Source: Mycolicibacterium brisbanense (GTDB taxonomy: Bacteria > Actinomycetota > Actinomycetes > Mycobacteriales > Mycobacteriaceae). From it: 64,000 nt of DNA. Below are positions 36,705 through 45,527 of the stretch, in pieces (positions within the stretch are counted from its first letter, which is position 1; each line of letters starts with the position of its first letter). Where the stretch lies: positions 1 through 64,000 of the forward strand of contig NZ_BCSX01000049.1 in NCBI RefSeq assembly GCF_001570425.1. The letters are read 5' to 3'. The notes beneath the pieces were generated by a model, which did no database searches, was not told the origin of the DNA, and saw only the letters and a list, made by a program, of their open reading frames with translations. The position numbers and the translations under genes are program-made.

Positions 36705-38078
36705 ATGACGACATCGAGCGGGCGCTCCGCTGCCATCATCGGAGCCGGCCAGACCGGGGTTACCGCAGCACTGGGGTTGTTGGACAACGGGTTTGACGTC
36801 ACGTTGTACAGCGACCGCGATCAGCGCAGCCTGCGCGACGCGGTGCCTGCGACAGGCACGGCCCTGATCTTCGGCACCGCCCAGCGTGCCGAGGAGAGCC
36901 TTGGCCTCAACACCTACCTGGCCACCGCTCCGACCTCCACCGGACAGAGCGTGCGGGTGGTCAACGGCTCCGATCCGGCACGTCCCGAGGAGGTCGCGTT
37001 CGATGCGTCGTTCGACGGCTTCGTCGGGGTCGCGGTCGACACGCGCCTCAAGGCCGACGACCGGCTCACCCTGTTCCAGCAGCGCGGCGGAAGGTTCGTC
37101 GTCGAGCCGGTCGATCCCATCCGTCTCGACAGCATCGCCGCCGGTGTCGACCTGACCCTGGTGGCGACGGGCCGCGGCGGGCTCTCGTCGCTGTTTCCGA
37201 TCGATCCCGACCGGACGGTGTACGACCGGCCGCAGCGCCGGCTCCTGGCCCTGACGGTAACCGGATTGCCCTACGGGCCGGAGGTTTTCGCGCACCGCAG
37301 CGCCGCAGGCGGCAGGCACAACGCCTTCACCGTGATCAGTGATCAGGGCGACTCGTGGTTGGGTCCGTATCTGCACAAGGACGCCGGTCCGTCCTGGGCC
37401 TTCCTCGGCTGGGCGTTGCCGGACAGCGACTGGGACCGCCGATTCGCCGGTGTGGACAGCGCCCAATCCGCGCTGCGGACCATCACCGAGCTGCACCGTG
37501 ACTACATCGACTGGGATCTGCCCGAAGTCAGCGAATTGGCGGTGATCGAGGACGATCCGCATTCGTGGCTGACCGGCGGGGTCACCCAACTGGTGCGCTC
37601 GGGGGTGGGCCACACGGCCGGTGGACATCCGGTCGCGGCGCTCGGCGACACCGCGGTCGCGTTCGATCCGATCGCCGGGCAGGGCGCGCAGGGTGGACTG
37701 GTGCAGGCCGCAACACTGGTACGCAAGGCCGCGGCGCACGACGGCGCATTCGACACCGCATGGCTGACAACAGTGTTCGAGGACTTCTACCAGCACCGTG
37801 CCCGGGCGGCCCAGCTGGTCACCCGCCTCTTTCTGTCGGACCCCGAGTTCGCGGAGTACGGCGAACTGTTCTTCACCGCGGCCGGCTCCAGCGATCGGTT
37901 CGCGTCGAAACTCTTTGGGCTGCTGGATGACCCGACACCCGTGGAGCGGCTCACGTCCCGGCAGGCGGCATATGACCTGATCGCCGATTTCGCCGGGGAA
38001 CCCGCCGAAGCGGTGCTCGACCGGTTTGTGCCGGCCGGCCGGTTCGACCGCTCCCGGTTGGCGTTGCGGGTGGCGTGA
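36705..38078 (+). CDS. Styrene monooxygenase StyA-like FAD oxygenase
   Basis: 457 residues. The N-terminal FAD motif IIGAGQTGVTAALGLLDNG and the overall pattern, including ALIFGTAQRAEE-like sequence and LGDTAVAFDPIAGQGAQGG near residue 325, fit the StyA/SMO group of two-component flavin monooxygenases, which use FADH2 from a separate reductase to epoxidise styrene or indole. No StyB-type flavin reductase is encoded next to it, so an unlinked reductase would be needed. Its 3' end faces the SHOCT gene 3 bp away. Confidence 0.85.
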   Translation: MTTSSGRSAAIIGAGQTGVTAALGLLDNGFDVTLYSDRDQRSLRDAVPATGTALIFGTAQRAEESLGLNTYLATAPTSTGQSVRVVNGSDPARPEEVAFDASFDGFVGVAVDTRLKADDRLTLFQQRGGRFVVEPVDPIRLDSIAAGVDLTLVATGRGGLSSLFPIDPDRTVYDRPQRRLLALTVTGLPYGPEVFAHRSAAGGRHNAFTVISDQGDSWLGPYLHKDAGPSWAFLGWALPDSDWDRRFAGVDSAQSALRTITELHRDYIDWDLPEVSELAVIEDDPHSWLTGGVTQLVRSGVGHTAGGHPVAALGDTAVAFDPIAGQGAQGGLVQAATLVRKAAAHDGAFDTAWLTTVFEDFYQHRARAAQLVTRLFLSDPEFAEYGELFFTAAGSSDRFASKLFGLLDDPTPVERLTSRQAAYDLIADFAGEPAEAVLDRFVPAGRFDRSRLALRVA

Positions 38079-38081
38079 CGA

Positions 38082-38834
38082 TCAGCTTTTGAGGATGCGG
38101 CGCTTCTCCGCTTCGAACTCGGCGTCGGTCAGCGCACCCGAATCACGCAGCGCCGCCAGCGTCTTCAGCTGTTCGAGGCGCACGCCCTGATCGGTGGTCG
38201 GATAGCTCGGCGGTGCGGGAACATAGCTCTGCGACGAGTACGTCGGCGCATCCGACGTTCCGAAGGCCGGGTATTCCTGCGGACCGACGGGACGCGGGCG
38301 CTTCGCAACGCGCGCCGACCACCAGAGGGCGACCACAAGTTCGACGAGGCCCAGCACGAACAGCCCGACAAATAGCCACACGACCCAGCCGTACCGGCTG
38401 CCGTGACCGAACGCCAGCCGCGGACTGATGTAACCGTTCACGTCGCCGTCGGTGACCACGTGATAGCCCCCGGCCTCGGCCACCTGAGCCACCCATACCC
38501 GGACCCGGGCGTCATTGTTCACCGTCGTTGTGCCGCCGGGACTTTCGGTGACGACCGGCTCGGGCGTCCCTTCCGGGGGAACGAGCTGTAGTTTCAGACT
38601 CGGCACGGGCACGCCTCCGCCCGACCCCGTGGTGAGCGTGTGGAAGCTGATGGTGACCTCACCGGCGGGCAACTGCACCGTGCCCGATCCTGGGATCGGC
38701 ACCTCTCCGTACGCGTCGTACTCGTCGAGTACGAACGCGTTGAGGACCAGGGCCACGATGAACCCGATGACCCCGACCACGAGGGACACGATCGCGGCGG
38801 CCACCATCGGTGCCGCGATTCGCCGGCTGCTCAT
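38082..38834 (-). CDS. Membrane protein with SHOCT domain
   Basis: 250 residues. A first membrane segment (AAIVSLVVGVIGFIVALVL, residues 11-30) is followed by an extracytoplasmic region, then a second segment (WVVWLFVGLFVLGLVELVVAL, about 150-170). A Pro/Ser/Tyr-rich linker leads to a C-terminal SHOCT motif LEQLKTLAALRDSGALTDAEF EAEK (written with a break), common in oligomerising membrane proteins. Divergent from the LapA gene by 47 bp. Function unknown. Confidence 0.82.
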   Translation of the reverse strand: MSSRRIAAPMVAAAIVSLVVGVIGFIVALVLNAFVLDEYDAYGEVPIPGSGTVQLPAGEVTISFHTLTTGSGGGVPVPSLKLQLVPPEGTPEPVVTESPGGTTTVNNDARVRVWVAQVAEAGGYHVVTDGDVNGYISPRLAFGHGSRYGWVVWLFVGLFVLGLVELVVALWWSARVAKRPRPVGPQEYPAFGTSDAPTYSSQSYVPAPPSYPTTDQGVRLEQLKTLAALRDSGALTDAEFEAEKRRILKS

Positions 38835-38881
38835 AGCCGGAAGTGTGCCATGGTCGCCACAGCAACGACTACCGTCGGGGC

Positions 38882-39121
38882 ATGCCTCGCGACGAGACCG
38901 AAGCACACCCGCCGGTCGGCCCGGTGCGCCGGCTGGCGATGCGGTACTGGATGGCGCTGATCCTGGTGATACTCGCGGCGCTCTTCGTCGCTCAGAACCG
39001 CGACCGCGTCCGGGTGCACGTGCTGTGGGTGACCGTCGAGTCGCCGATGTGGTCAATCTTGGTCATCATTTTCGTCGTGGGACTTCTCATCGGACTGTTG
39101 CTGCGGTGGCGACGGAGCTAG
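38882..39121 (+). CDS. LapA/DUF1049-type small membrane protein
   Basis: 79 residues with two membrane segments, MALILVILAALFVAQN and ILVIIFVVGLLIGLLL, linked by about 20 residues containing RVRVHVLWV, and a basic C-terminus RWRRS. This is the LapA (lipopolysaccharide assembly A) domain layout widespread in bacteria; in mycobacteria the role is unknown. TACCGT lies 6 nt before the ATG, suggesting leaderless transcription. The methyltransferase gene begins 2 bp after its stop. Confidence 0.82.
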   Translation: MPRDETEAHPPVGPVRRLAMRYWMALILVILAALFVAQNRDRVRVHVLWVTVESPMWSILVIIFVVGLLIGLLLRWRRS

Positions 39122-39123
39122 AC

Positions 39124-40200
39124 ATGCCGGAATCCAGCTTCGTCGTACGCCCGGATCCCGGCGACGATCGCAAGCAGACGCCGAGTTCGCGGTTGCAGGC
39201 GGCGGGATTGACTTCGGCCATCACGCTTTTCGCGGAGGCCGCCCGCACCGTGCCACTGCCGAGCCCGCCGCAGCCCATCGTGGTCGCCGACTACGGTGCG
39301 GGCACCGGGCACAACGGCCTGCTCGCGATCGCGAAGGCGGTCGGCGTGCTGCGTGGGCGCACCCGCCCCGAACATTCGGTGCTGGTGACGCACACCGACA
39401 CCCCGGACAACGATTTCACCACGCTGTTCCGCACCCTCGCGGAGGACCCGGCGTCCTATCTGCGCACGGATGCGGCGTCGTTCAGCTCGGCGGTCGGCCG
39501 GTCGTACTACACCCAGATCCTGCCGTCGAACAGCATCAACCTGGGTTGGTCGGCGTGGTCGATTCAGTGGCTGGGGCGGGTACCGATGCCCGTGGGCGAT
39601 CACCTCGTGGCGGCCTACAGTGCCGACCCGTACGTCCGCGCCGCCTACGCGCGGCAGGCGGCGCACGACTGGCACGAGTTCGTGGCGTTCCGGGGCCGGG
39701 AGCTGTGCCCCGGCGGCAAACTCGTGGTGCTGACGATGGGCCTCGCCGACGACGGCGATTTCGGTTATCGGCCGCTGATGCTCGCCCTCACCGACGCTCT
39801 GCGAGGACTCGTGGCCGACGCGGTGATCACCAGCGACGAGCTGCACCGAATGTCGTTGCCTGTGATGGGCCGGGCCGCAGTGGATTTCGCGGCCCCCTTC
39901 GCACCCTCCGGCCGTCTCGAACGGCTCTCCATCGAACATCTCGAGGTGTTCGACGCCGAGGACCGGTTCTTCAACCAGTACCGCACCGACCATGACGCAA
40001 GGGCTTTCGGCGCCCAATGGGCCGCGTTCTGCCGGTTCGCGTTGTTCGGCGCGTTGGCCGAAGCGCTCGGGGACGCGAGACGGCACGCGGTGTTCTTCGA
40101 CCGGCTCGAGGCCGGCGTGGCCGCCCGGCTGGCCGCCGCCCCCGAACAGATGCGGATCCCGCTGGCCGAAGTGGTCCTGGTCAAACGACCCAAGAGTTAA
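39124..40200 (+). CDS. SABATH-family SAM-dependent carboxyl methyltransferase
   Basis: 358 residues. The pattern VVADYGAGTGHNGL, then THTDTPDNDFTTLF, SFYTQ-like SYYTQILPSNSINLGWSAWSIQW and PGGKLVV is characteristic of SABATH methyltransferases, best known from plants (salicylate, benzoate and jasmonate methylation). These enzymes methylate free carboxylates with SAM. ATG 39124 is chosen, with GGAG 8 nt upstream and only 2 bp from the LapA stop. The stop TAA shares TTAA (40197-40200) with the stop of the convergent ThDP enzyme. Substrate unknown. Confidence 0.85.
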   Translation: MPESSFVVRPDPGDDRKQTPSSRLQAAGLTSAITLFAEAARTVPLPSPPQPIVVADYGAGTGHNGLLAIAKAVGVLRGRTRPEHSVLVTHTDTPDNDFTTLFRTLAEDPASYLRTDAASFSSAVGRSYYTQILPSNSINLGWSAWSIQWLGRVPMPVGDHLVAAYSADPYVRAAYARQAAHDWHEFVAFRGRELCPGGKLVVLTMGLADDGDFGYRPLMLALTDALRGLVADAVITSDELHRMSLPVMGRAAVDFAAPFAPSGRLERLSIEHLEVFDAEDRFFNQYRTDHDARAFGAQWAAFCRFALFGALAEALGDARRHAVFFDRLEAGVAARLAAAPEQMRIPLAEVVLVKRPKS

Positions 40201-41741
40201 ACCGACCAGCCCGCAATCGCGGCGTCGATCAGGTGTGGGCCGGGCTCGCCGAGCGCAGCGCGGAACTGCTCGGCAAGGTCCTCGGCTGTGGTCGCCCGCG
40301 TCGCGGGAACGCCGAATCCCTGTGCGATGGAAACAAAGTCGATGTCGGGTCGACTGAGGTCGAGCAACGAGCGGGACTGCTCACCGGCCGCCGCGGCACC
40401 GACGCGCTGCAGTTCCATTTGAAGGATCGCGTAGGCGTGGTTGTTGAGGATGACGACGGTGACATCGAGTTGCTCGCGGGCCATGGTCCACAGCGCCGAG
40501 ATGGTGTAGAGCGCACTGCCATCGGCCTGCAGCGCGATCACCGGCCGGTGCGGCGCGGCGACAGCGGCGCCTACAGCCACCGGCAGCCCCTGGCCGATCG
40601 CGCCACCGGTCAGCGTCAGCAGGTCGTGAGCGGCCGAACCCGCAGTCGCAGTGGGCAGGAACAAGCCGCTGGTGTTCGCCTCGTCGGAGACGATCGCGTT
40701 CTCGGGCAGCAGCGCGGCGATCACCTGGGCCCAGTTCTGCGCGTTGAGTGGGCCGCGCGGCAGTGCGGCGAGTTCGGCGGGATTGTCGATATACGGCGCG
40801 GCCCCGAGGTGGTCGGCCAGCTTCTCCAGATCGCTCGGGGCCACCGTGTGCACGGTCGCCCCGGATGGCACGAGGTCGCCCGGCTTGCCCGGATATGCGA
40901 AGAACGTGACCGGCGAACGTGCCCCCACCAGAACCAGATCCGTTGTGCCGGCGAGTTGTTCGACAGCCTGCTCACCAAGGTAGGCCAACCGGTCGAGGTG
41001 CGGCACACCACGTCCACGGGCCAGCCGGGCCGGGAAGGTCTCGATGAGCGCTCGAGCTCCGGTCACGGCCGCGATGCGGGCCGCCGCGATGAGCCCTTCG
41101 GCGGAGTTGGCCGCGCCACCGAGCAGCAACAACGCATGCGCGCCGCGTTCACGCAGCAGCTCCGCCGCAGCCTCGATCTGCATGCCACCGGGCGCCGGCC
41201 GCCGTTGTGGCGACACCGGCGCGCCGGGCGACGCCGGGCCCCACGAGAAATCGGCGGGCAGGATCACGGTCGCCACTTCGCCGGGTTCCCCGGTCGCGCT
41301 GCCGACAGCGCTGTCCACGGCCGCAGCCACGTCGTCGGGCGTCGCGGGCCGGTGTACCGAACCGTGGGTCCAACCGGCCAGCGCCTCGATGTCGGATTCC
41401 AGTGGGGCATCAAGTCGTTTGTGGTGCGTCGCATGGTCGCCGACGATGTTGACGACCGGACTGAAGGCCCGCCGCGCGTTGTGCAGATTGGCCAGACCGT
41501 TGGCCAATCCGGGTCCGAGGTGCAGCAGGGTGGCCGCCGGCCGCCCAGCGATGCGCGCATAGCCGTCGGCCGCACCTGTGGCCACGCCTTCGAACAGGCA
41601 GAGCACGGGCCGCATCTGCGGCGCGGAGTCCAGTGCCGCGACGAAGTGCATCTCCGAGGTGCCCGGATTGGCGAAGCACACGTCGACTCCTGCGGCGAGC
41701 AATCGCGCGATGGCCACCTGGGCACCGGTGCTCGGGCTCAT
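40197..41741 (-). CDS. ThDP-dependent enzyme, acetolactate synthase/benzoylformate decarboxylase-like
   Basis: 514 residues of the ThDP (IlvB/MdlC) superfamily. The N-terminal pyrimidine-binding domain has CFANPGTSEMHFV and the catalytic Glu in CLFEGVATGAADGYAR. The C-terminal ThDP/Mg motif runs from LQADGSALYTISALW to VVILNNHAYAIL. The Gly-Thr-Ser-Glu motif is like that of MdlC or sulfoacetaldehyde-type enzymes, and no regulatory small subunit is nearby, so biosynthetic acetolactate synthase is unlikely. The exact substrate, a 2-oxo acid, is unknown. Confidence 0.87.
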   Translation of the reverse strand: MSPSTGAQVAIARLLAAGVDVCFANPGTSEMHFVAALDSAPQMRPVLCLFEGVATGAADGYARIAGRPAATLLHLGPGLANGLANLHNARRAFSPVVNIVGDHATHHKRLDAPLESDIEALAGWTHGSVHRPATPDDVAAAVDSAVGSATGEPGEVATVILPADFSWGPASPGAPVSPQRRPAPGGMQIEAAAELLRERGAHALLLLGGAANSAEGLIAAARIAAVTGARALIETFPARLARGRGVPHLDRLAYLGEQAVEQLAGTTDLVLVGARSPVTFFAYPGKPGDLVPSGATVHTVAPSDLEKLADHLGAAPYIDNPAELAALPRGPLNAQNWAQVIAALLPENAIVSDEANTSGLFLPTATAGSAAHDLLTLTGGAIGQGLPVAVGAAVAAPHRPVIALQADGSALYTISALWTMAREQLDVTVVILNNHAYAILQMELQRVGAAAAGEQSRSLLDLSRPDIDFVSIAQGFGVPATRATTAEDLAEQFRAALGEPGPHLIDAAIAGWSV

Positions 41742-41881
41742 CGGCCGGCCCGTGTCAACATCAGACCGCCGGCTTCGATTTCGTGTTGATGGCGCTTGTC
41801 CCGCACCCACTCATAGTGGTCGGCGATCCGGTCGGGCGCCAGGGCGACACCTGATGAAGTCGCGCCGGACGGTGACGCAAG

Positions 41882-43687
41882 CTAGCCGCCGTGGCCGTGG
41901 CCGCCGCCCGGAGCGGGCACCCACGGCAGGCCCGGGACGGTCGGGTAAGGCGCCACGGGGGTCCACGGCGTCTGGGTCGGCGTCGACGGAGCCGCACTCG
42001 TCGGCGTATCGGTCGTCGCAGGCGCGGCGGTCGTGGGTGTGTCCGTCGTCGGCGGTGGTGCGTCGGTCGTCTGGGGCGGCGGTGGCGCATCGGCGGGTGG
42101 CGGTGGTGCGGTCTGGGTGACGGTCTGCGCCGGGGCCTGCTCGATGACGGTCTGCGGTGACTGCTGCTGCTGTTGTTGTTGCTCAGGTGCCGACGCGCCG
42201 GCCGGAGCGTCGGCCGCCGGTGCCTGCGCGGGCGCCGATGTGGTGGTCATCGCCGTCGAGGTCGATGCCGGGGCCGGGCTCTTCTCCGAGTCTTGATGGG
42301 TCAGCAGCAGCACGGCCGCGACGGCGACGAGCGCTACCGCGCCTCCCGCGCCCGCCAGCAACGCGGGTTTGCGATACCAGGGCAGCGCGGCGACCCGGTC
42401 ATGGTCGGTGAGCTCGGCTTCGCCGAATTCCAATCGCGGGCGGGCGCTGGTGAGGCCGATGCGGGCGGGCTCGGGTTCGGGTTCGGCATAGCCCAATTCG
42501 GTGGCCGGAGCGACGTCGGGCACATCGTCGGCATCCGACCAGGCCAGCGCCCGCGAGGCCGGCGGCGGTTCGGGGGCCATCACGGCGGCCGCCTGGGTTG
42601 GCGGCGCGGCGGCCGACGCCGGAGCGAGTGCGGTCATGCTCTCCTCGACCGTGCCGCGCACCGCGGTGATCCCCGATCCGATGGCCGCGGTCAGCTCGGG
42701 TTGCGCCCCGGTGATCACCGGCACCCGCAGACTCTGCGACAGCGCTGTGGTGACGGCCGGGATCCTGGCCCCGCCGCCGATGGTCGCCACGGCGACGAGA
42801 TCGCCGGGCCGCAGCCCGGCGCGGTCCACGGTGTCCTGCAGAACCGCGACGAATTCGTTCAACGGCGCCTGCATGGCGTCGTCGAGTTCACGCCGGTTCA
42901 ACCGGACCTCGCTGCGGTGGCCCGGCAATTCGGCGGTCAGCGAGGTCACCGACTCGGTGGACAGCCGCTCCTTGGCGCGGCGGCACTCACCGCGCAACCG
43001 GCCCAGCGAACCGATCGCCGACGTGCTGGCCAGGTCGATGGTGCCCGCAGCCGACAGTTCGTTGACGATGTGGGTGAGCAGGGCCTGGTCGATGAGATCA
43101 CCCGACAGATCGGGGTGCCGGACGGTCGGGGCGATCGGCTGGTAGCCGTTCCCGGCGTCGGCGAGCGTGATGCTGGTGCCTGTACCGCCGAAATCGCACA
43201 GCGCGATCACCCCGCGGGTCGGCACCCCCGGGTTGTCCTGCAGAGCGGTCAGCGCTGCCGTGGCGTCCGACATCACCGTGGGCGTGGCCGGGGCCCGGAA
43301 CTCCGGGACCTCGTCAAGGGCGTGGCGCAGCGCAGCGACCTGGTTTGGCCGCCAGTGTGCGGGGTGGGTGACGGCGATCGGGTCCGTTGCCGGCGCGCCT
43401 CGGGTGACCGTGCGCAGCAACGCTCCCAACGCGTCTGCCACCAGCACCTCGCCACGATGCGACGAGCCGTCAGGGGCCAAGATGCCCACCGGATCCCCGA
43501 CCCGGTCGACGAAGTCGGTCAGGATGAGTCCCCGCTCGGTGAGATTGGGGTTCTCGCTGGGCACTCCGACCTCGGATGGGCGATGCGGATACAGCGTCAG
43601 CACAGGTGAGCGCGTCACCGCGGTCCTGCCCACCACCACCGCCGTCAGGTTGGTCGCACCAACCGACAACCCAATTCCGTCAGCCAT
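41882..43687 (-). CDS. Hsp70-like membrane protein with Pro-rich C-terminus (Rv2264c-like)
   Basis: 601 residues. Residues 1-350 form an actin/Hsp70-type ATPase domain: MADGIGLSVGATNLTAVVVG is phosphate-1 like, CDFGGTGTSITLADAG phosphate-2, and VATIGGGARIPAV the adenosine motif. A disordered acidic region, a membrane segment (LLAGAGGAVALVAVAAVLLL) and about 120 residues of Pro/Thr/Gln-rich extracytoplasmic sequence follow, with a run of seven Gln (codons at 42161-42181). There is no Hsp70 substrate-binding domain. Position and layout match Rv2264c. Function unknown; an ATP-dependent envelope role is inference. Confidence 0.88.
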   Translation of the reverse strand: MADGIGLSVGATNLTAVVVGRTAVTRSPVLTLYPHRPSEVGVPSENPNLTERGLILTDFVDRVGDPVGILAPDGSSHRGEVLVADALGALLRTVTRGAPATDPIAVTHPAHWRPNQVAALRHALDEVPEFRAPATPTVMSDATAALTALQDNPGVPTRGVIALCDFGGTGTSITLADAGNGYQPIAPTVRHPDLSGDLIDQALLTHIVNELSAAGTIDLASTSAIGSLGRLRGECRRAKERLSTESVTSLTAELPGHRSEVRLNRRELDDAMQAPLNEFVAVLQDTVDRAGLRPGDLVAVATIGGGARIPAVTTALSQSLRVPVITGAQPELTAAIGSGITAVRGTVEESMTALAPASAAAPPTQAAAVMAPEPPPASRALAWSDADDVPDVAPATELGYAEPEPEPARIGLTSARPRLEFGEAELTDHDRVAALPWYRKPALLAGAGGAVALVAVAAVLLLTHQDSEKSPAPASTSTAMTTTSAPAQAPAADAPAGASAPEQQQQQQQSPQTVIEQAPAQTVTQTAPPPPADAPPPPQTTDAPPPTTDTPTTAAPATTDTPTSAAPSTPTQTPWTPVAPYPTVPGLPWVPAPGGGHGHGG

Positions 43688-43749
43688 GTCACCCCGTCTC
43701 GAGAGAGCACTATCCGGTAGTCCATCTCAGTTAACGGGGCGAATGTTAC

Positions 43750-44823
43750 TCAGCGAATATTGCCGCTACCTGTGATGAGGGGTAGATCCAGCGGGGTTAC
43801 CCATCCTGGCAAATGATCATTGACTGCGGGGACGGCGTTTAGCGCACGTAGACCAGTGGCCAGGCAGCCCGCCGCGGCCGCGTCGCGGCCCGAACCATCG
43901 GTGAACCGGAACGCGGTTTCCTGCGAGATGCTCGGGGTGCCGTCGATGTCGACGCGGTACACATCGTTGTCGTTGCCGGACGGCCAGTCGGGCGCAGCGT
44001 CCAGTCCGATGCGGTTGACGTGCTCGAGCTGGATGCGGGTCTCGCCGCGGTACACGCCGTTGATGGTGAACCGGACCGCGGCCACATTGCCCGGTGCGAT
44101 GATCCCCTTGGCGGTCTTGCGTTCGTCGGGGGTCACCCACTTGTCCCAAGTGGTGGTGATCGCGTCGAGTTCGATACCCGCCGCGTACGCGATCATCGGA
44201 ACGGTTGCGCCCCAAGCGAATACCAGGATATCGGGGGTTTCGAGCAGCGCCCGGTGCTCGGGCGGCTTGCCGATTCCCATCTCGAACTCGTAGTCGCCGG
44301 TGTAATTGGTGTAGTCGAGCAGCTCCGAGGCCCGGACCTGACGGATCTCCGAACACAGGCCCATCAGTGTCATCGGGAACAGATCGTTGGCGAAGCCGGG
44401 GTCGATGCCGGTGGTGAAGCACGACGCCCCGCCGGCCTCGCACGCCTCGGTGACGGGCTCGATCCAATTCGGCGGGTTCAGGTGCATCTTCGGCCACACC
44501 CAGGGCGTCATCGCCGTCGAGCAGACGTCGATGCCGGCCCGTAGGAACCGGGTGATCAGGTCGATGTTGGCGTCGGCATGCGCTGCGGTCGGACCGTAGT
44601 GGACCAGGGCGTCGGGCCTCAGCGCGATGAGCGCGTCGACGTCGTCGGTCGCCGTGACACCGATCGGAGCGCCCAGCCCACAGATCTCACCCGCATCGCG
44701 GCCGACCTTCTCGGGGTTACAGACCCCGACACCGACCAGTTCGAACAGTGGATGCTTGACGATTTCGGCGATCACCATGCTGCCGACAAAACCGGTGCCC
44801 CAGACCACGACTCGCTTCGTCAC
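43750..44823 (-). CDS. Dihydrodipicolinate reductase N-terminal-type dehydrogenase
   Basis: 357 residues. The Rossmann motif VVVWGTGFVGSMVIAEIV begins at the N-terminus, and the rest resembles DapB-N domain proteins of mycobacteria of about 350 residues, not lysine-pathway DapB itself. Signatures include VHYGPTAAHADANI and TGIDPGFANDLFPMTLMG. GTG 44823 is the natural start. It lies 22 bp after a tetR gene in the same direction, so the regulator and enzyme are probably co-transcribed. NAD(P)-dependent oxidoreductase; substrate unknown. Confidence 0.82.
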   Translation of the reverse strand: MTKRVVVWGTGFVGSMVIAEIVKHPLFELVGVGVCNPEKVGRDAGEICGLGAPIGVTATDDVDALIALRPDALVHYGPTAAHADANIDLITRFLRAGIDVCSTAMTPWVWPKMHLNPPNWIEPVTEACEAGGASCFTTGIDPGFANDLFPMTLMGLCSEIRQVRASELLDYTNYTGDYEFEMGIGKPPEHRALLETPDILVFAWGATVPMIAYAAGIELDAITTTWDKWVTPDERKTAKGIIAPGNVAAVRFTINGVYRGETRIQLEHVNRIGLDAAPDWPSGNDNDVYRVDIDGTPSISQETAFRFTDGSGRDAAAAGCLATGLRALNAVPAVNDHLPGWVTPLDLPLITGSGNIR

Positions 44824-44845
44824 CGCACCACCATATGCACAGATG

Positions 44846-45406
44846 TCATGTGCGCGGGGCGGTTCCGGGCCAGCCCGCCAGGGCCAGGTCGGCCACGGCG
44901 TGCAGCTCCGCACGGCTCGCGCCACTGCGCGCTTGCACCGAAATCCCTTGACACACAGCCGAGATCCACCGGGCCAGCAACGTGGTGTCAACGTCTGCCA
45001 GTTCGCCGGTGGCCACCGCGGCGTCGAACCGGCGGGCGATGTCCTGTACATCTGCGCAACGCCGGCCTGCCAGCCCTTCCTCGTTCCCGGTCAGCAGGCA
45101 GCCACGCTGCTCGCCGGTGGTCGCGTCCGCCGCGCCGTGCACCATCGCCTCGGCCACCTCGCGGGCGGTCGGCCGGGTCAAAGCCACAGCAACGTAGCCG
45201 CCGGGCCCGGCGACATACCGCTGCAGTGCGCGCTCGAAGAGCTCTTCCTTGGAGCCGAACTCGGCGTAGATACTGCGGCGGTTCACTCCGGTCGCGGCGG
45301 TCAGATCGCTGATCGACACCCCGTCGAAGCCGTGTACCCAGAACAGTTTCATCGCCACGTCCTCGACCTGTTCGGGGTCGAATTGCCGCGGCCTGCCCAC
45401 CGCCAT
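44846..45406 (-). CDS. TetR-family regulator
   Basis: 186 residues. GRPRQFDPEQVEDVAMKLFW then VSISDLTAATGVNRRSIYAE give a clear N-terminal TetR helix-turn-helix, with the AcrR-type start common in this subgroup. ATG 45406 is the natural start. It is divergent from an SDR gene across 121 bp that contains a perfect CRP-type palindrome. It probably controls the SDR and the downstream dehydrogenase. Confidence 0.88.
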   Translation of the reverse strand: MAVGRPRQFDPEQVEDVAMKLFWVHGFDGVSISDLTAATGVNRRSIYAEFGSKEELFERALQRYVAGPGGYVAVALTRPTAREVAEAMVHGAADATTGEQRGCLLTGNEEGLAGRRCADVQDIARRFDAAVATGELADVDTTLLARWISAVCQGISVQARSGASRAELHAVADLALAGWPGTAPRT

Positions 45407-45427
45407 CGCACATCTGCCTTTCTCTGC

Positions 45428-45443
45428 TGTGATACCAGTCACA
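45428..45443. promoter_or_regulatory. CRP/FNR-type binding site
   Basis: TGTGA-TACCAG-TCACA is an exact match to the TGTGAnnnnnnTCACA consensus used by mycobacterial CRP (Rv3676). It lies between the divergent tetR (21 bp from its ATG) and SDR genes. cAMP-linked control of one or both is likely; an adenylate cyclase is encoded later in the window. Confidence 0.6.
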
Positions 45444-45527
45444 ACGGGAATCATCGCTATTGCCTAGGCCTTGACCTCAGCGTACTTAGTAACCAACCGG
45501 TTCGAAATCATTCCGGAAGGAAATCCC

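Noticed and set aside
40197..41741. Biosynthetic acetolactate synthase (ilvB)
   Set aside because: No small subunit or ilv neighbours, and the length and GTSE-type motif fit catabolic 2-oxo-acid ThDP enzymes better.
42033..42296. Plus-strand Gly/Ala/Cys-rich frame opposite the Pro/Gln-rich tail
   Set aside because: Complement of low-complexity Pro/Thr/Gln codons; no gene signals.
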